Part shown: positions 21,639 to 33,496 of the stretch, one piece after another
Position numbering within the stretch: position 1 is the stretch's first letter
How the letters are laid out: each line of letters begins with the position of its first letter
Origin: Franconibacter helveticus LMG 23732
GTDB lineage: Bacteria > Pseudomonadota > Gammaproteobacteria > Enterobacterales > Enterobacteriaceae
Length of the DNA stretch: 64,000 nt
Direction of reading: 5' to 3'
Assembly: GCF_000463115.2 (NCBI RefSeq)
Contig: NZ_AWFX01000046.1
Location: 1-64,000, forward strand
Notes under the pieces: generated by a model
The model's database searches: none
What the model was told of the DNA's origin: nothing
Seen by the model: only the letters and a program-made list of their open reading frames with translations
Program-made: the position numbers and the translations under genes

Positions 21639-22685
21639 ATGAAACAACCATTGCTGGAGGCACAAGCCAGAGGCAACGAAAACGAGCTGGACATTCGCGG
21701 CCTGTTTCGTACGCTTTGGGCCGGAAAGGTCTGGATCGTCGGGATAGCGCTACTCTTTGCGCTCGGCGCTTTTGTTTATACGCTCTTTGCAAGGCAAGAG
21801 TGGAGCGCCACGGCGATAACAGACAGGCCGACAGTCAACATGCTGGGCGGTTTCTATTCGCAACAGCAGTTTCTGCGCAACCTGGATATCAAAGCGAATA
21901 ATGCGCCGGTCGATCAGCCTTCGGTAATGGATGACGCCTACAAAGAGTTCATCATGCAACTCTCTTCATGGGATACGCGTCGCGACTTCTGGCTGCAAAC
22001 GGACTATTTCAAGCAGCGCAAAGTCGGAAACAGCAAAGCGGACGCGGCTTTGCTGGATGAGCTTATCGACAATATTCAGTTCACTGCCGGGGATATCACC
22101 CGCAATCTTAGCGACAATGTCCGTTTGGTTGCTGAAACCGGGCCGGATGCCAATAACCTGCTTCGCCAGTATGTCGCCTTCGCCAGCCAGCGGGCCGCCA
22201 GCCATCTGAACGATGAGTTAAAGGGCGCATGGGCGGCGCGTACCATTCAAATGAAAGCGCAGGTTAAGCGACAGGAAGCGGTGGCGAAAGCTATCTACGA
22301 CCGCAAGGTGCATAGTGTGCAACAGGCGCTGCGGGTAGCGCAGCAGCACAATATTGACCGCAGTGAAACTGAAGTTCCGCCGGATGAATTACCCGATTCT
22401 GAACTTTTTATGTTGGGACGCCCGCTATTGCAGGCGCGACTGGAAAATCTTCAGGCGGTCGGCGCGACTTATGACATCGATTATGATCAGAACCGGGCTA
22501 TGCTGGCGACGCTCAACGTGGGCCCTGTCCTGGATCCCCTGTTTCAAACCTACCGTTATCTGCGTACCCCGGAAGAACCCGTTAAGCGTGATAGCCCGCG
22601 CCGCGCCTTCCTGATGATTATGTGGGGAATTGTTGGCGTGCTGACTGGCGCAGGCGTTGCACTGGCTCGCCGTCGTCCAGAGTAA
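21639..22685 (+). CDS. wzzE: ECA polysaccharide chain-length modulator
   Basis: An inner-membrane Wzz-type copolymerase that sets ECA chain length with WzyE. There are two membrane spans, one near residues 31-52 (IVGIALLFALGAFVYTLF) and one at the C-terminus (FLMIMWGIVGVLTGAGVAL). Between them is a long periplasmic helical domain, and the PRRAF motif precedes the second span. I prefer ATG 21639 (AGGA 4 bases upstream; 348 residues as in E. coli) over GTG 21636. Confidence 0.94.
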   Translation: MKQPLLEAQARGNENELDIRGLFRTLWAGKVWIVGIALLFALGAFVYTLFARQEWSATAITDRPTVNMLGGFYSQQQFLRNLDIKANNAPVDQPSVMDDAYKEFIMQLSSWDTRRDFWLQTDYFKQRKVGNSKADAALLDELIDNIQFTAGDITRNLSDNVRLVAETGPDANNLLRQYVAFASQRAASHLNDELKGAWAARTIQMKAQVKRQEAVAKAIYDRKVHSVQQALRVAQQHNIDRSETEVPPDELPDSELFMLGRPLLQARLENLQAVGATYDIDYDQNRAMLATLNVGPVLDPLFQTYRYLRTPEEPVKRDSPRRAFLMIMWGIVGVLTGAGVALARRRPE

Positions 22686-22742
22686 CAACGGCGCTTTGGC
22701 GCAAGCGGTCTGGCTTGCATCAGTAAACTTAAGAGAAACGTT

Positions 22743-23873
22743 GTGAAAGTATTAACCGTTTTTGGCACGCGTCCGGAAGCCATAAAAATGGCGCCGTTGG
22801 TGCACGCGCTGGCAAAAGATCCTTATTTTGAAGCAAGGGTATGCGTTACTGCGCAGCATCGTGAAATGCTGGATCAAGTCCTGCATCTTTTTTCCATTGT
22901 CCCGGACTATGATTTAAACATTATGAAGCCGGGCCAGGGGCTTACGGAAATCACCTGTCGCATCCTTGAAGGGCTGAAGCCTGTTCTGGAGTCGTTCCGC
23001 CCGGATGTGGTGTTGGTGCATGGCGATACGACGACAACCATGGCGGCGAGTCTGGCGGCGTTCTATCAGCGTATTCCTGTAGGCCATGTGGAGGCGGGGT
23101 TACGCACAGGCGATCTTTATTCGCCCTGGCCTGAAGAGGCTAACCGTACGCTGACAGGGCGTCTGGCGACATTCCATTTTGCGCCGACAGAGACTTCCCG
23201 ACAAAACTTGCTGCGCGAAAACATAGCGAAGAAGCATATCTTCGTTACGGGCAACACGGTTGTTGATGCGCTGATTTCCGTTCGCGACCGTGTGATGGCG
23301 GATGATAAGCTGCGCGGCTCGCTGGCTGCGCAATATCCATTTCTGGATAGCGCCAAAAAACTTATCCTGGTCACCGGCCACCGCCGCGAAAGCTTTGGCG
23401 CAGGGTTTGAGCAAATCTGCAAAGCGCTGGCCGACATAGCTGCGCAAAATCAGGATGTACAGATTGTTTATCCTGTCCATATGAACCCCAACGTGCTGGA
23501 GCCGGTGAAACGTATTCTGGGTCATGTTGACAATGTGATACTCATCGAGCCCCAGGAATATCTCCCCTTCGTCTGGTTGATGAACCATGCATGGTTGATT
23601 TTGACGGACTCAGGCGGCATTCAGGAAGAAGCGCCATCGCTTGGCAAGCCAGTACTGGTGATGCGAGACACAACAGAGCGGCCGGAGGCGGTAAGCGCCG
23701 GAACCGTTCGCCTGGTGGGCACAAATAGCGAGCGCATAGTTCATGAAGTCATGAACTTACTTCATAACGAGGATGAGTATCAGGCCATGAGCCGTGCTCA
23801 TAACCCTTACGGCGACGGGCAGGCCTGTGAACGGATTCTGCACGCACTGAAAAATAATCGGATATCAGTATGA
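22743..23873 (+). CDS. wecB: UDP-GlcNAc 2-epimerase
   Basis: Non-hydrolysing epimerase that makes UDP-ManNAc. The 376 residues start at GTG with [19 protein letters not shown], the family signature. Also present are the catalytic-site segments [26 protein letters not shown] and [30 protein letters not shown]. The stop overlaps the wecC start by 4 bases, fitting a coupled pair that supplies UDP-ManNAcA. Confidence 0.96.
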   Translation: MKVLTVFGTRPEAIKMAPLVHALAKDPYFEARVCVTAQHREMLDQVLHLFSIVPDYDLNIMKPGQGLTEITCRILEGLKPVLESFRPDVVLVHGDTTTTMAASLAAFYQRIPVGHVEAGLRTGDLYSPWPEEANRTLTGRLATFHFAPTETSRQNLLRENIAKKHIFVTGNTVVDALISVRDRVMADDKLRGSLAAQYPFLDSAKKLILVTGHRRESFGAGFEQICKALADIAAQNQDVQIVYPVHMNPNVLEPVKRILGHVDNVILIEPQEYLPFVWLMNHAWLILTDSGGIQEEAPSLGKPVLVMRDTTERPEAVSAGTVRLVGTNSERIVHEVMNLLHNEDEYQAMSRAHNPYGDGQACERILHALKNNRISV

Positions 23874-25132
23874 ATTTTAATACCATCTCAGTGATTGGTC
23901 TGGGATATATCGGTTTGCCAACTGCCGCGGCTTTCGCTTCACGGAAAAAAGCGGTCATTGGTGTCGATATTAACCAGCACGCTGTTGACACCATTAACCG
24001 TGGTGAAATTCATATCGTTGAGCCTGAACTGGGTCAGGTGGTGAAAGCAGCGGTACAGGAAGGATATCTGCGCGCCAGCACGCGCCCGCAAGAAGCCGAT
24101 GCTTTTCTGATTGCCGTACCTACGCCGTTCAAGGGCGATTATGAACCCGATATGGCTTATGTGCAGGCAGCAGCGGAATCCATTGCGCCCGTATTAAAAA
24201 AAGGCGCGCTGGTTATTCTTGAATCGACTTCGCCCGTCGGCGCGACCGAGCAGATGGCTCAATGGCTTGCGGCGCTGCGCAGCGACTTAACTTTCCCGCA
24301 GCAGGCGGGCGAACGCGCTGATATTAATATCGCTTACTGTCCGGAGCGCGTACTGCCTGGTCAGGTAATGGTCGAACTGATTAAAAACGATCGTGTAATA
24401 GGCGGGATGACGTCTGCCTGTTCCGCCCGCGCCAGCGAACTTTATAAAATCTTCCTGGAAGGCGAGTGCGTGGTGACGAACGCCCGTACGGCAGAAATGT
24501 GCAAGCTCACTGAAAACAGCTTTCGCGACGTGAACATCGCTTTCGCCAACGAGCTCTCGCTCATCTGCGCGGAACAGGGCATTAACGTCTGGGAACTTAT
24601 CCGCCTTGCTAACCGCCATCCTCGCGTGAATATCCTACAGCCAGGCCCGGGCGTCGGCGGTCACTGTATCGCCGTCGACCCATGGTTTATCGTGGCGCAA
24701 AATCCGAAGCAGGCGCGTCTTATTCGTACGGCGCGTGAAGTGAACGACAGCAAGCCGCACTGGGTCGTCAACCAGGTGAAAAACGCCGTGGCTGATTGTC
24801 TTGCCGCCACCAATAAACGCGCGTCTGAACTGAAAATCGCCTGCTTTGGCCTGGCGTTTAAGCCCAACATTGATGACTTACGTGAAAGCCCGGCGATGGA
24901 AATCGCTGAGCTGATTGCTGACTGGCACGCCGGTGACACGCAGGTTGTTGAACCCAATATCCATGCCCTGCCGAAAAAGCTTGTCGGCAAATGTCATCTG
25001 GCGACGCTTGAAGAAGCGCTGCGTGACGCGGATGTGCTGGTCATGCTGGTTGATCACCACCAGTTTAAAGCGATTGCCGGTGAAGCCATTGCGCAGCAGT
25101 GGGTCGTCGATACCAAAGGCGTATGGCGCTGA
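23870..25132 (+). CDS. wecC: UDP-ManNAc dehydrogenase
   Basis: NAD-dependent enzyme oxidising UDP-ManNAc to UDP-ManNAcA, the acidic sugar of ECA. It has 420 residues with the Rossmann start [18 protein letters not shown] (about 5-22). The UDP-glucose/GDP-mannose dehydrogenase-type active site holds the catalytic Cys in [15 protein letters not shown] (about residue 266). In E. coli the next genes are rffG and rffH; here the next gene is wecD, 42 bases on. Confidence 0.96.
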   Translation: MNFNTISVIGLGYIGLPTAAAFASRKKAVIGVDINQHAVDTINRGEIHIVEPELGQVVKAAVQEGYLRASTRPQEADAFLIAVPTPFKGDYEPDMAYVQAAAESIAPVLKKGALVILESTSPVGATEQMAQWLAALRSDLTFPQQAGERADINIAYCPERVLPGQVMVELIKNDRVIGGMTSACSARASELYKIFLEGECVVTNARTAEMCKLTENSFRDVNIAFANELSLICAEQGINVWELIRLANRHPRVNILQPGPGVGGHCIAVDPWFIVAQNPKQARLIRTAREVNDSKPHWVVNQVKNAVADCLAATNKRASELKIACFGLAFKPNIDDLRESPAMEIAELIADWHAGDTQVVEPNIHALPKKLVGKCHLATLEEALRDADVLVMLVDHHQFKAIAGEAIAQQWVVDTKGVWR

Positions 25133-25174
25133 CGCAACAGGCGCTGTTGCGATGAGCCGAGGGAGAAAAAGACG

Positions 25175-25849
25175 ATGATAAAAGCGAACCTGGCGTCTCT
25201 TGACTGGGAAAACCAGTTTTTTGGCCTGCGCAGCGCCATTGTGCGTTTCGCTGACGATGCGCCCGAGCTGGATATCGCGCAGCTGGACGCATGGCAGCGA
25301 GTGCAGGCAAAAGTGCCGGCGCAGCGCATTGAGTTACTCGATGCGCTGCAACAACTCGGCTTTCAACTGGTGGAAGGCGAGGTGGATTTAGCCCTGCCTG
25401 TCAAAGCCGGGTTGCCTTCCACTTCGCTGGTTGAGGCGCAAGAAAGCTCGCTACCGGCGCTGCGCGATTTAGCGGCTTCCGCTTTTGCGCAAAGCCGTTT
25501 TCGCGCGCCGTGGTATGCGCCGCAAGCCAGCGGCAACTTTTATGCGCAGTGGGTGGAAAATGCAGTAAAAGGCGCATTCGACCACGCCTGCCTGGTCATG
25601 CAGGCGCCGGATGGCGCGTTGCGCGGCTTTGTTACGCTGCGGCAGTTAAATGAACAGGAAGCTCGCATCGGTCTGCTGGCGGGGCGCGGCATCGGCGAAA
25701 CGCTGATGCAGGCGGCGCAAGGTTGGTGCGAAGCGCGTGGGCTATCCACGCTGCGGGTGGCGACGCAGGTTGGCAACACCGCTGCGCTTCGCCGCTATAT
25801 TCAAAGCGGTGCGAATGTGGAAAGCACCGCTTACTGGCTTTACAGGTGA
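25175..25849 (+). CDS. wecD: dTDP-fucosamine acetyltransferase
   Basis: GNAT-family enzyme acetylating dTDP-4-amino-4,6-dideoxygalactose to dTDP-Fuc4NAc. It has 224 residues, the same as E. coli. The acetyl-CoA binding region is around [19 protein letters not shown] (from about 169) and the C-terminal signature is [24 protein letters not shown]. Start ATG with GAGGGAG upstream. Its substrate needs dTDP-glucose chemistry whose genes are absent from this operon. Confidence 0.94.
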   Translation: MIKANLASLDWENQFFGLRSAIVRFADDAPELDIAQLDAWQRVQAKVPAQRIELLDALQQLGFQLVEGEVDLALPVKAGLPSTSLVEAQESSLPALRDLAASAFAQSRFRAPWYAPQASGNFYAQWVENAVKGAFDHACLVMQAPDGALRGFVTLRQLNEQEARIGLLAGRGIGETLMQAAQGWCEARGLSTLRVATQVGNTAALRRYIQSGANVESTAYWLYR

Positions 25850-25853
25850 AAAC

Positions 25854-26984
25854 ATGATCCCATTTAATGCTCCGCCAGTGGTAGGTACAGAAGTCGATTA
25901 TATGCAGTCGGCGATGGGCAGCGGCAAGCTGTGCGGCGACGGCGGTTTTACCCGCCGGTGCCAGCAGTGGCTTGAACAGCGCTTCGGCAGTAAAAAGGTG
26001 TTATTAACGCCTTCCTGTACCGCTTCGCTTGAAATGGCCGCGATTCTGCTCGACATCCAGCCGGGCGATGAAGTGATCATGCCAAGCTATACCTTTGTTT
26101 CCACCGCTAACGCTTTTGTGCTGCGCGGCGCGACTATCGTTTTTGTGGATATCCGTCCCGATACCATGAATATCGATGAAAGCCTGATTGAAGCTGCGAT
26201 AACGGAAAAAACGCGCGCTATCGTGCCCGTGCATTATGCGGGCGTAGCGTGCGAGATGGACGCCATCATGGCGATCGCCAGAAAGCACAACCTGTATGTC
26301 GTGGAAGATGCCGCCCAGGGCGTGATGTCTACTTACAAAGGGCGCGCGTTGGGCACTATCGGGCATGTAGGCTGTTTCAGCTTCCATGAAACGAAAAACT
26401 ACACCGCGGGCGGCGAAGGCGGCGCGACGCTTATCAATGACCCGGCGCTGGTGGAGCGCGCGGAAATCATCCGTGAAAAAGGCACTAACCGCAGCCAGTT
26501 TTTTCGCGGGCAGGTCGATAAATATACCTGGCGCGATATCGGCTCCAGCTACCTGATGTCTGACCTTCAGGCGGCGTATCTGTGGGCGCAGCTTGAGGCG
26601 GCGGATCGTATTAACCAGCAGCGCCTGGCGCTGTGGCAGACTTACTTTGACGCGCTGACGCCGCTGGCGCGCGCCGGACGCATTGAACTGCCTTCAGTGC
26701 CGCAGGCGTGCAGCCATAACGCGCATATGTTTTACATTAAGCTTCGCGATATTAACGACCGCAGCGAGCTTATCGCTTATCTGAAAGAGGCGGAGATCCT
26801 GGCGGTATTCCATTACATTCCTCTGCACAATAGCCCGGCAGGGGAAAAGTTTGGCTACTTCCATGGTGAAGATCGTTACACCACCCGCGAAAGCGAACGA
26901 CTGGTGCGCCTGCCGCTTTTCTATAATCTGTCGCCGGTAAACCAGCGGACGGTTATTTCCTCTCTGTTAAGCTACTTCGGCTGA
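25854..26984 (+). CDS. wecE: dTDP-4-amino-4,6-dideoxygalactose transaminase
   Basis: PLP-dependent sugar aminotransferase of the DegT/DnrJ family that aminates dTDP-4-keto-6-deoxyglucose. The true start is ATG 25854 (MIPFNAPPVVGTE), 4 bases after wecD; the open frame extends upstream inside wecD without meaning. 376 residues as in E. coli. PLP Lys is residue 181 (SFHETKNYTAGGEGG). Confidence 0.95.
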   Translation: MIPFNAPPVVGTEVDYMQSAMGSGKLCGDGGFTRRCQQWLEQRFGSKKVLLTPSCTASLEMAAILLDIQPGDEVIMPSYTFVSTANAFVLRGATIVFVDIRPDTMNIDESLIEAAITEKTRAIVPVHYAGVACEMDAIMAIARKHNLYVVEDAAQGVMSTYKGRALGTIGHVGCFSFHETKNYTAGGEGGATLINDPALVERAEIIREKGTNRSQFFRGQVDKYTWRDIGSSYLMSDLQAAYLWAQLEAADRINQQRLALWQTYFDALTPLARAGRIELPSVPQACSHNAHMFYIKLRDINDRSELIAYLKEAEILAVFHYIPLHNSPAGEKFGYFHGEDRYTTRESERLVRLPLFYNLSPVNQRTVISSLLSYFG

Positions 26985-26985
26985 C

Positions 26986-28236
26986 ATGTCTCTGGCTAAA
27001 GCTTCGGTGTGGACCGCCGCGTCCACACTGGTAAAAATTGGCGCCGGTTTACTGGTGGTAAAGCTGCTGGCGGTAGCGTTTGGTCCAACAGGCGTGGGGC
27101 AGGCAGGTAACTTCCGCCAGCTGGTGACGGTGCTTGGCGTGCTTGCGGGCGCCGGAATTTTTAACGGCGTGACTAAGCTTGTTGCGCAGCATCGTGATGA
27201 TCCAGCTGAACTGCGCAAAGTCACACGCACAGCGGCGGCGATGGTGCTCGCTTTTTCCACCTTGCTGGCGGTTATCTTTTTGCTTGCCGCGAGGCCGATC
27301 AGCATCGGGCTTTTCGGTCACGATAACTATCAAAACGTCGTGCGGCTGGTTGCGCTCGTGCAAATGGGTATCGCCTGGGCGAACCTGAGCCTGGCCATTA
27401 TCAAAGGCTTTCGCGACGCCGCAGGCAACGCGCTGGCGTTGATCGCCGGGAGTCTGATTGGCGTTATCGCGTATTACGCCTGTTTTCGTCTTGGTGGTTA
27501 CGAGGGCGCGCTGCTTGGGCTGGCGCTCGTGCCTGCGCTGGTGGTTATCCCCGCTGCGTTTATGCTTCGCCGGCGCAGCCATCTGCCGAAAGGTTATCTG
27601 AAACCCGGCTGGGACCGGGCGCTGGCGGCGCATTTGGGGAAGTTTACCCTGATGGCGCTCATTACCTCCGTCACGCTGCCGGTGGCTTACGTGATGATGC
27701 GAAACCTGCTGGCGTCTCACTATAGCTGGGAAGAGGTTGGGATCTGGCAAGGGGTAAGCAGCATTTCCGATGCTTATCTTCAGTTCATCACCGCCTCTTT
27801 TAGCGTTTATCTGTTGCCGACGCTTTCGCGCCTCCAGGCAAAAGAAGAGATTACCCGTGAGATTTTGCGTTCGCTGAAGTTCGTGTTGCCTGCGGTAGCG
27901 GCGGCGAGCTTCGCCGTATGGCTGCTGCGCGACGTGGCGATTTGGCTGCTCTTTTCGCCGAAGTTTACCGCCATGCGCGATCTCTTTGCCTGGCAACTGG
28001 TGGGCGATGTCATGAAAGTAGGCGCTTACGTCTTTGGTTATCTCGTCATCGCCAAAGCGTCGCTGCGCTTTTATATTTTGACGGAAATCAGCCAGTTTGC
28101 TTTATTAACCGCCTTTTCGCACTGGCTCATCCCGGCGCATGGCGCCGCAGGTGCGGCCCAGGCTTATATGGCGACGTATATTGTCTATTTCGCTCTCTGT
28201 AGCGGCGTATTTTTATTGTGGCGCAGGCAGGCATGA
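26986..28236 (+). CDS. wzxE: ECA lipid III flippase
   Basis: A 416-residue multi-span inner-membrane protein of the MOP/Wzx flippase family that moves undecaprenyl-PP-linked ECA trisaccharide to the periplasmic face. The N-terminus [30 protein letters not shown] is family-typical. It starts 1 base after wecE and its stop overlaps the wecF start (ATGA). Confidence 0.94.
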   Translation: MSLAKASVWTAASTLVKIGAGLLVVKLLAVAFGPTGVGQAGNFRQLVTVLGVLAGAGIFNGVTKLVAQHRDDPAELRKVTRTAAAMVLAFSTLLAVIFLLAARPISIGLFGHDNYQNVVRLVALVQMGIAWANLSLAIIKGFRDAAGNALALIAGSLIGVIAYYACFRLGGYEGALLGLALVPALVVIPAAFMLRRRSHLPKGYLKPGWDRALAAHLGKFTLMALITSVTLPVAYVMMRNLLASHYSWEEVGIWQGVSSISDAYLQFITASFSVYLLPTLSRLQAKEEITREILRSLKFVLPAVAAASFAVWLLRDVAIWLLFSPKFTAMRDLFAWQLVGDVMKVGAYVFGYLVIAKASLRFYILTEISQFALLTAFSHWLIPAHGAAGAAQAYMATYIVYFALCSGVFLLWRRQA

Positions 28237-29309
28237 CAGCATTGATGCACATTCTGGGGTCTGATATTCCCCATCATAACCAGACGGTACTGCAATTTTT
28301 TAATGACGAGCTGGCGTCAGCCCATCCGCAGGCGCGCGAGTTCATGGTCGTTTCCAGCGACGCGCAGTTGGCGCATGCGTTTCCTGCGCTGCGGATCCGC
28401 CAGTTTCCTGACAAAAAAACGCTGGCGAAAGCGGTAGTGGCGATGGCCCGCGCCGACCGGCGGCAGCGTTTCTTTTTTCACGGGCAGTTTAATACCGGCA
28501 TCTGGCTGGCGTTGCTGACCGGAGGGTTGCAGCCTGAGCAAATGAACTGGCACATCTGGGGCGCCGATCTCTATGAGGTGTCCCGCAGCCTGAAGTTTCG
28601 CCTTTTCTACCGCTTGCGTCGGCTGGCGCAGGGGCGGGTGGGCCGCGTTTTCGCCACTCGCGGCGATTTAAGTTGGTTTCAACAGCGCCAACCGAAAGTG
28701 GCAAGCGAACTGCTTTATTTCCCGACGCGCATGGATCCGGCGCTGAACGATATCGCTGCGCCGGCTCGCGAAGGCAAACTCACGCTTCTGGTGGGTAATT
28801 CAGGCGATCGCAGTAATGAACATATCGCCGCGCTTAAGGCGGTTCATCAGCAGTTCGGCGATACCGTGCGTGTTGTCGTGCCGATGGGGTATCCGGCAAA
28901 TAACGACGCCTATATCCACGAGGTGGCGCAGGCCGGAAAAGCGCTTTTCCGGGACGAAAATCTGCAAATCTTGCGCGATAAACTCGCGTTTGATGATTAC
29001 CTTGCGCTGCTGCGCCAGTGCGACCTGGGATATTTTATCTTTGCCCGCCAGCAGGGAATAGGAACGCTTTGCCTGTTGATTCAGGCGGGCGTGCCGTGCG
29101 TGCTCAGCCGCGATAATCCCTTCTGGCGAGATATGGCGGAGCAAAACCTGCCGGTGCTTTTTACCGGTGATATGCTTAATGAAGCGGTGGTGCGCGAAGC
29201 GCAGCGTCAGTTACAGGCGGTGGATAAATCCCGCATCGCTTTCTTTAAACCAAACTATCTTGCGGGCTGGCACCAGGCGCTGCATATCGCGTCAGGAGAA
29301 ATGGCATGA
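28233..29309 (+). CDS. wecF: TDP-Fuc4NAc:lipid II Fuc4NAc transferase
   Basis: Glycosyltransferase (family 56) that adds the third sugar, Fuc4NAc, to ECA lipid II at the cytoplasmic face. I start at ATG 28233, overlapping the wzxE stop, giving 358 residues that begin [16 protein letters not shown] like E. coli; an upstream frame extension is spurious. Typical segments: [24 protein letters not shown] and [14 protein letters not shown]. It overlaps wzyE by 4 bases. Confidence 0.94.
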   Translation: MTALMHILGSDIPHHNQTVLQFFNDELASAHPQAREFMVVSSDAQLAHAFPALRIRQFPDKKTLAKAVVAMARADRRQRFFFHGQFNTGIWLALLTGGLQPEQMNWHIWGADLYEVSRSLKFRLFYRLRRLAQGRVGRVFATRGDLSWFQQRQPKVASELLYFPTRMDPALNDIAAPAREGKLTLLVGNSGDRSNEHIAALKAVHQQFGDTVRVVVPMGYPANNDAYIHEVAQAGKALFRDENLQILRDKLAFDDYLALLRQCDLGYFIFARQQGIGTLCLLIQAGVPCVLSRDNPFWRDMAEQNLPVLFTGDMLNEAVVREAQRQLQAVDKSRIAFFKPNYLAGWHQALHIASGEMA

Positions 29310-30658
29310 GCGTATTGCAATTTAGCGGCCTGTTTATCGTCTGGCTTATAGCAACGCTATTCATCGGCACGCTGACCTGGTTTGAATTCCGTCGCGTACG
29401 GTTTAACTTTAACGTCTTTTTTTCGCTGCTTTTTCTGCTGACTTTTTTCTTCGGTTTTCCGCTAACCAGCCTGCTGGTGTTCCGCTTTAACGTGGCAGTC
29501 GTGCCGCCGGAAACCTTGCTCCAGGCGCTGCTGGCCGCGGGGTGTTTCTATGGCGTTTACTATGTGACGTATAAAACCCGGCTGCGCCCGAAAAGCCATG
29601 CGCCAACAGGCCCGGGATTTTTCACCATGAACCGGGTGGAAACGCATCTGTTATGGATGATCCTCATGGCGGTGGCGCTGATAAGCGTCGGCATCTTTTT
29701 CCTGCATAATGGTTTTTTGCTGTTTCGCTTGCAGTCCTACAGCCAGATTTTTTCCAGCGAAGTGTCAGGCGTAGCGCTTAAGCGCTTCTTCTATTTCTTT
29801 ATTCCGGCGATGCTGGTTATCTATTTTCTGCGACAGGACAGCCGCGCCTGGCTCTTTTTCCTTGTCAGCACCGTCGCCTTTGGGCTGCTCACTTACATGA
29901 TCGTGGGCGGCACCCGCGCCAATATCATTATCGCCTTCGCCATTTTTCTCTTTATCGGCATTATTCGCGGCTGGATTTCGCTCTGGATGCTGGTGGCGGC
30001 AGGCGTGTTTGGCATTGTCGGCATGTTCTGGCTGGCGCTGAAACGCTATGGCCTGAACGTGAGCGGCGATGAAGCGTTTTACACTTTCCTCTATCTCACG
30101 CGCGATACCTTCTCGCCATGGGAGAATTTTGCGCTGCTGCTGCAAAACTACAGCCATATTGATTTTCAGGGGCTGGCGCCCATTGTGCGGGATTTCTACG
30201 TGTTTATTCCTTCCTGGCTGTGGCCGGATCGCCCGCACATCGTGTTGAATAGCGCTAACTACTTCACATGGGAAGTGCTCAATAACCACTCGGGGCTGGC
30301 TATTTCACCCACGCTTATCGGATCGCTGGTTATCATGGGCGGCGTGTGGTTTATCCTGCCAGGCGCGGTTGCTGTGGGGCTTATCATTAAATGGTTCGAC
30401 TGGATTTACGAGCGTGGCAACCGGGAGACTAACCGCTATAAAGCGGCGGTGCTGCACAGCTTCTGTTTCGGCGCCATTTTCAACATGATAGTCTTGGCCC
30501 GCGAAGGCATCGACGCGTTCGCTTCCCGCGTGGTGTTTTTCCTTCTGATATTCTCCGCCTGCCTGCTGATGGCAAAGCTGCTGTACTGGTTGCTCGAAAG
30601 CGCCGGGCTGGTTCATGCCCGCCTGCGCCGTTCTTCTGGCCCGCTTTCGCCGACCTGA
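29306..30658 (+). CDS. wzyE: ECA polymerase
   Basis: A 450-residue multi-span inner-membrane protein that polymerises ECA trisaccharide repeats in the periplasm. The N-terminus carries [21 protein letters not shown]; further in are [14 protein letters not shown] and the large loop around [16 protein letters not shown]. It is coupled to wecF by a 4-base overlap and followed by wecG after 19 bases. Confidence 0.94.
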   Translation: MSVLQFSGLFIVWLIATLFIGTLTWFEFRRVRFNFNVFFSLLFLLTFFFGFPLTSLLVFRFNVAVVPPETLLQALLAAGCFYGVYYVTYKTRLRPKSHAPTGPGFFTMNRVETHLLWMILMAVALISVGIFFLHNGFLLFRLQSYSQIFSSEVSGVALKRFFYFFIPAMLVIYFLRQDSRAWLFFLVSTVAFGLLTYMIVGGTRANIIIAFAIFLFIGIIRGWISLWMLVAAGVFGIVGMFWLALKRYGLNVSGDEAFYTFLYLTRDTFSPWENFALLLQNYSHIDFQGLAPIVRDFYVFIPSWLWPDRPHIVLNSANYFTWEVLNNHSGLAISPTLIGSLVIMGGVWFILPGAVAVGLIIKWFDWIYERGNRETNRYKAAVLHSFCFGAIFNMIVLAREGIDAFASRVVFFLLIFSACLLMAKLLYWLLESAGLVHARLRRSSGPLSPT

Positions 30659-30677
30659 GCGTTAACTAAGGATTGTT

Positions 30678-31418
30678 ATGACGGACAAGAGTTCTGCCCC
30701 CATTTATACCCTGCGCGGTTTACCTTTGCTGGGATGGCGCGATATGCAGCATGCCCTTGATTATCTGTATGCGGATGGCGCGCTGAAAAAGGGTACGCTG
30801 GTGGCGATTAACGCTGAAAAAATGCTGACGCTGGAAGCGGATGCCGAAGTACGAAGCCTTATTGAAGCGGCGGAATTTAAATATGCCGATGGTATAAGCG
30901 TTGTGCGTTCCGTACGTAAAAAATATCCGGGAGCCCAGGTTTCCCGCGTCGCCGGGGCTGATTTATGGGAAGCGTTAATGGCGCGCGCCGGCGAGGCTGG
31001 CACACCGGTGTTCCTGGTGGGGGGCAAGCCTGACGTTCTGGCGCAGACGGAAGCGAAACTTCGAAAGCTCTGGAACGTGAATATCGTCGGCAGCCAGGAT
31101 GGCTATTTTAAGCCCGAAGCGCGTCAGGCATTGTTTGCACGTATTCGCGACAGCGGCGCGCAGATTGTTACTGTCGCTATGGGTTCGCCGCGCCAGGAAA
31201 TCTTCATGCGCGATTGCCGGAGCGTGCATCCCGACGCGCTTTTTATGGGCGTAGGCGGCACGTATGACGTATTCACCGGACACGTAAAGCGCGCGCCTAA
31301 AGCCTGGCAAAATCTGGGCCTCGAGTGGCTTTATCGTCTGCTTTCCCAGCCAGGCCGCCTTGTGCGTCAGCTGCGGCTGCTGCGTTATCTCGGCTGGCAT
31401 TACACCGGACGCCTCTGA
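30678..31418 (+). CDS. wecG: UDP-ManNAcA transferase (ECA lipid II synthase)
   Basis: Transfers ManNAcA from UDP-ManNAcA to undecaprenyl-PP-GlcNAc. The 246-residue WecG/TagA/CpsF-family protein shows the family signatures [20 protein letters not shown] and [12 protein letters not shown] with [20 protein letters not shown]. Last gene of the ECA operon. Confidence 0.95.
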   Translation: MTDKSSAPIYTLRGLPLLGWRDMQHALDYLYADGALKKGTLVAINAEKMLTLEADAEVRSLIEAAEFKYADGISVVRSVRKKYPGAQVSRVAGADLWEALMARAGEAGTPVFLVGGKPDVLAQTEAKLRKLWNVNIVGSQDGYFKPEARQALFARIRDSGAQIVTVAMGSPRQEIFMRDCRSVHPDALFMGVGGTYDVFTGHVKRAPKAWQNLGLEWLYRLLSQPGRLVRQLRLLRYLGWHYTGRL

Positions 31419-31660
31419 TCTTTTTGCAGCGTGCCGAAAGCACGCTGCATTCCTTGCCTTCACCGCTGCTTTATTATCCAGAATCCGCTTTTTTTCAAAG
31501 CATCGTTTGCCATTTGCCAAAAATTGTTAAAACATGCGCCCGCGCGCAGTATTCAGTATCCGTCATTTATTTGATGAATCGATGGCCTGCGCGGCACGTG
31601 AGATGGCCACATCACAATAACCGGTCAACCCGGAACAGATGCAAACACAATTGAGGATCT

Positions 31661-33046
31661 ATGGCAGAAGAAAAAGCGGAGCTACAGCGTGGGCTGGAAG
31701 CTCGACATATTGAACTTATCGCGCTTGGCGGCACGATTGGCGTCGGCCTGTTCATGGGCGCGGCAAGCACGCTGAAATGGGCAGGCCCGTCGGTATTGCT
31801 GGCTTATATTATCGCCGGGCTGTTTGTTTTTTTTATCATGCGCTCGATGGGCGAAATGTTATTTCTGGAGCCTGTGGCGGGGTCGTTCGCGGTTTATGCG
31901 CACCGTTATATAAACCCATTTTTTGGCTATCTCACCGCCTGGTCATACTGGTTTATGTGGATGGCGGTAGGGATTTCGGAAATCACGGCCATTGGCGTCT
32001 ATGTGCAGTACTGGTTCCCTGAATTGCCGCAATGGCTGCCCGCGTTGCTGGCCGTAGGCCTGGTCGCGTTAGCAAACCTTGCCGCGGTTCGGCTGTATGG
32101 GGAGATCGAGTTCTGGTTCGCGATGATTAAAGTCACCACCATTATTGTGATGATCGTGGTGGGGCTTGGCGTGATTTTCTTTGGTTTCGGCAATGGCGGC
32201 CATGCCACAGGTTTCTCTAATCTCACATCGCATGGCGGCTTTTTTGCTGGCGGCTGGAAAGGCTTTTTGACCGCGCTTTGTATTGTGGTGGCCTCTTATC
32301 AGGGCGTTGAGCTTATCGGTATCACCGCAGGCGAGGCGAAAAACCCGCAGGTCACGCTGCGCAGCGCGGTAGGCAAGGTTCTCTGGCGAATCCTGATTTT
32401 TTATGTCGGCGCCATTTTCGTTATCGTAACGATTTTTCCGTGGGATGAGATAGGCAGCAACGGCAGCCCGTTTGTGCTGACATTCGCGAAAATTGGCATT
32501 ACCGCCGCGGCTGGCATTATCAACTTTGTGGTGCTGACGGCGGCGCTGTCCGGTTGCAACAGCGGGATGTATAGCTGCGGACGTATGCTCTACGCGCTGG
32601 CAAAAAACCGCCAGTTACCGAAGGCGATGACGAAAGTATCGAAAAGCGGCGTGCCGGTAGCGGGCGTTACGCTTTCTATTATTATTCTGCTGATCGGCTC
32701 TTGTCTGAACTACATCATTCCCAACCCGCAGCGCGTATTCGTTTATGTCTACAGCGCCAGCGTGCTGCCGGGCATGGTGCCGTGGTTCGTGATCCTGATT
32801 AGCCAGCTTCGCTTCCGCCATGTTCATCGCCAGGCTATCGCTTCGCATCCTTTCCGCTCCGTGCTTTTCCCGTGGGCGAACTGGCTGACGATGGCGTTTC
32901 TGGCTTGTGTGCTGGTGGGCATGGGTATTAACGACGACACGCGCATGTCGCTGTTTGTCGGCATACTCTTTTTGGCGTTAGTTTCGCTGGTCTATAAGGT
33001 ATTCGGCCTTAATCGACACGTTCACGAGCCAAAAGCGGACAGATAA
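31661..33046 (+). CDS. thrP: Amino acid permease ThrP (YifK)
   Basis: A 461-residue inner-membrane transporter of the APC/AAT family. The N-terminal motif [28 protein letters not shown] and the segment [25 protein letters not shown] identify the AAT family. YifK/ThrP is described as a proton-coupled threonine and serine transporter in E. coli; substrate here is inferred from that. It has its own leader (about 240 bases after wecG). Confidence 0.92.
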   Translation: MAEEKAELQRGLEARHIELIALGGTIGVGLFMGAASTLKWAGPSVLLAYIIAGLFVFFIMRSMGEMLFLEPVAGSFAVYAHRYINPFFGYLTAWSYWFMWMAVGISEITAIGVYVQYWFPELPQWLPALLAVGLVALANLAAVRLYGEIEFWFAMIKVTTIIVMIVVGLGVIFFGFGNGGHATGFSNLTSHGGFFAGGWKGFLTALCIVVASYQGVELIGITAGEAKNPQVTLRSAVGKVLWRILIFYVGAIFVIVTIFPWDEIGSNGSPFVLTFAKIGITAAAGIINFVVLTAALSGCNSGMYSCGRMLYALAKNRQLPKAMTKVSKSGVPVAGVTLSIIILLIGSCLNYIIPNPQRVFVYVYSASVLPGMVPWFVILISQLRFRHVHRQAIASHPFRSVLFPWANWLTMAFLACVLVGMGINDDTRMSLFVGILFLALVSLVYKVFGLNRHVHEPKADR

Positions 33047-33098
33047 CCGCCATGATGCGCAAAGCATAACCAAACGCGCATTTTCTTAAAAAAAGCAC

Positions 33099-33127
33099 TA
33101 GACAGCAGGGCGCTAAGACCGTAGTAT
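33099..33127 (+). promoter_or_regulatory. Promoter of the Arg-His-Leu-Pro tRNA operon
   Basis: TAGACA (33099-33104), a 17-base spacer, then TAGTAT (33122-33127), followed by the C-rich discriminator CCCCACCCGC. A G+C-rich discriminator is typical of stringently controlled stable-RNA promoters. The predicted start is about 15 bases before tRNA-Arg. Confidence 0.75.
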
Positions 33128-33148
33128 CCCCACCCGCAACGGCGCTAC

Positions 33149-33225
<77 letters not shown>

Positions 33226-33281
33226 TTTTAATAAGGCGCTTGAGCGACGAGAGTAGAACAGGCAGTAAAAGATTTACAGTG

Positions 33282-33357
33282 GTGGCTATAGCTCAGTTGG
33301 TAGAGCCCTGGATTGTGATTCCAGTTGTCGTGGGTTCGAGTCCCATTAGCCACCCCA
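33282..33357 (+). tRNA. hisR: tRNA-His (GTG anticodon)
   Basis: Complete 76-base tRNA with anticodon GTG in TTGTGAT, acceptor stem GTGGCTA/TAGCCAC and encoded CCA at 33355-33357. The extra G at position -1 typical of tRNA-His is also there (33281). Confidence 0.98.
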
Positions 33358-33371
33358 TTATTTTGTGGCAT

Positions 33372-33458
33372 GCGAAGGTGGCGGAATTGGTAGACGCGCT
33401 AGCTTCAGGTGTTAGTGTCCTTACGGACGTGGGGGTTCAAGTCCCCCCCCTCGCACCA
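33372..33458 (+). tRNA. leuT: tRNA-Leu (CAG anticodon)
   Basis: Complete 87-base class II tRNA with a long variable arm, anticodon CAG in TTCAGGT, T-loop TTCAAGT and encoded CCA. Confidence 0.98.
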
Positions 33459-33496
33459 CTCCTTGAATTGAACTAAAAATTCAAAAAGCAGTACCT

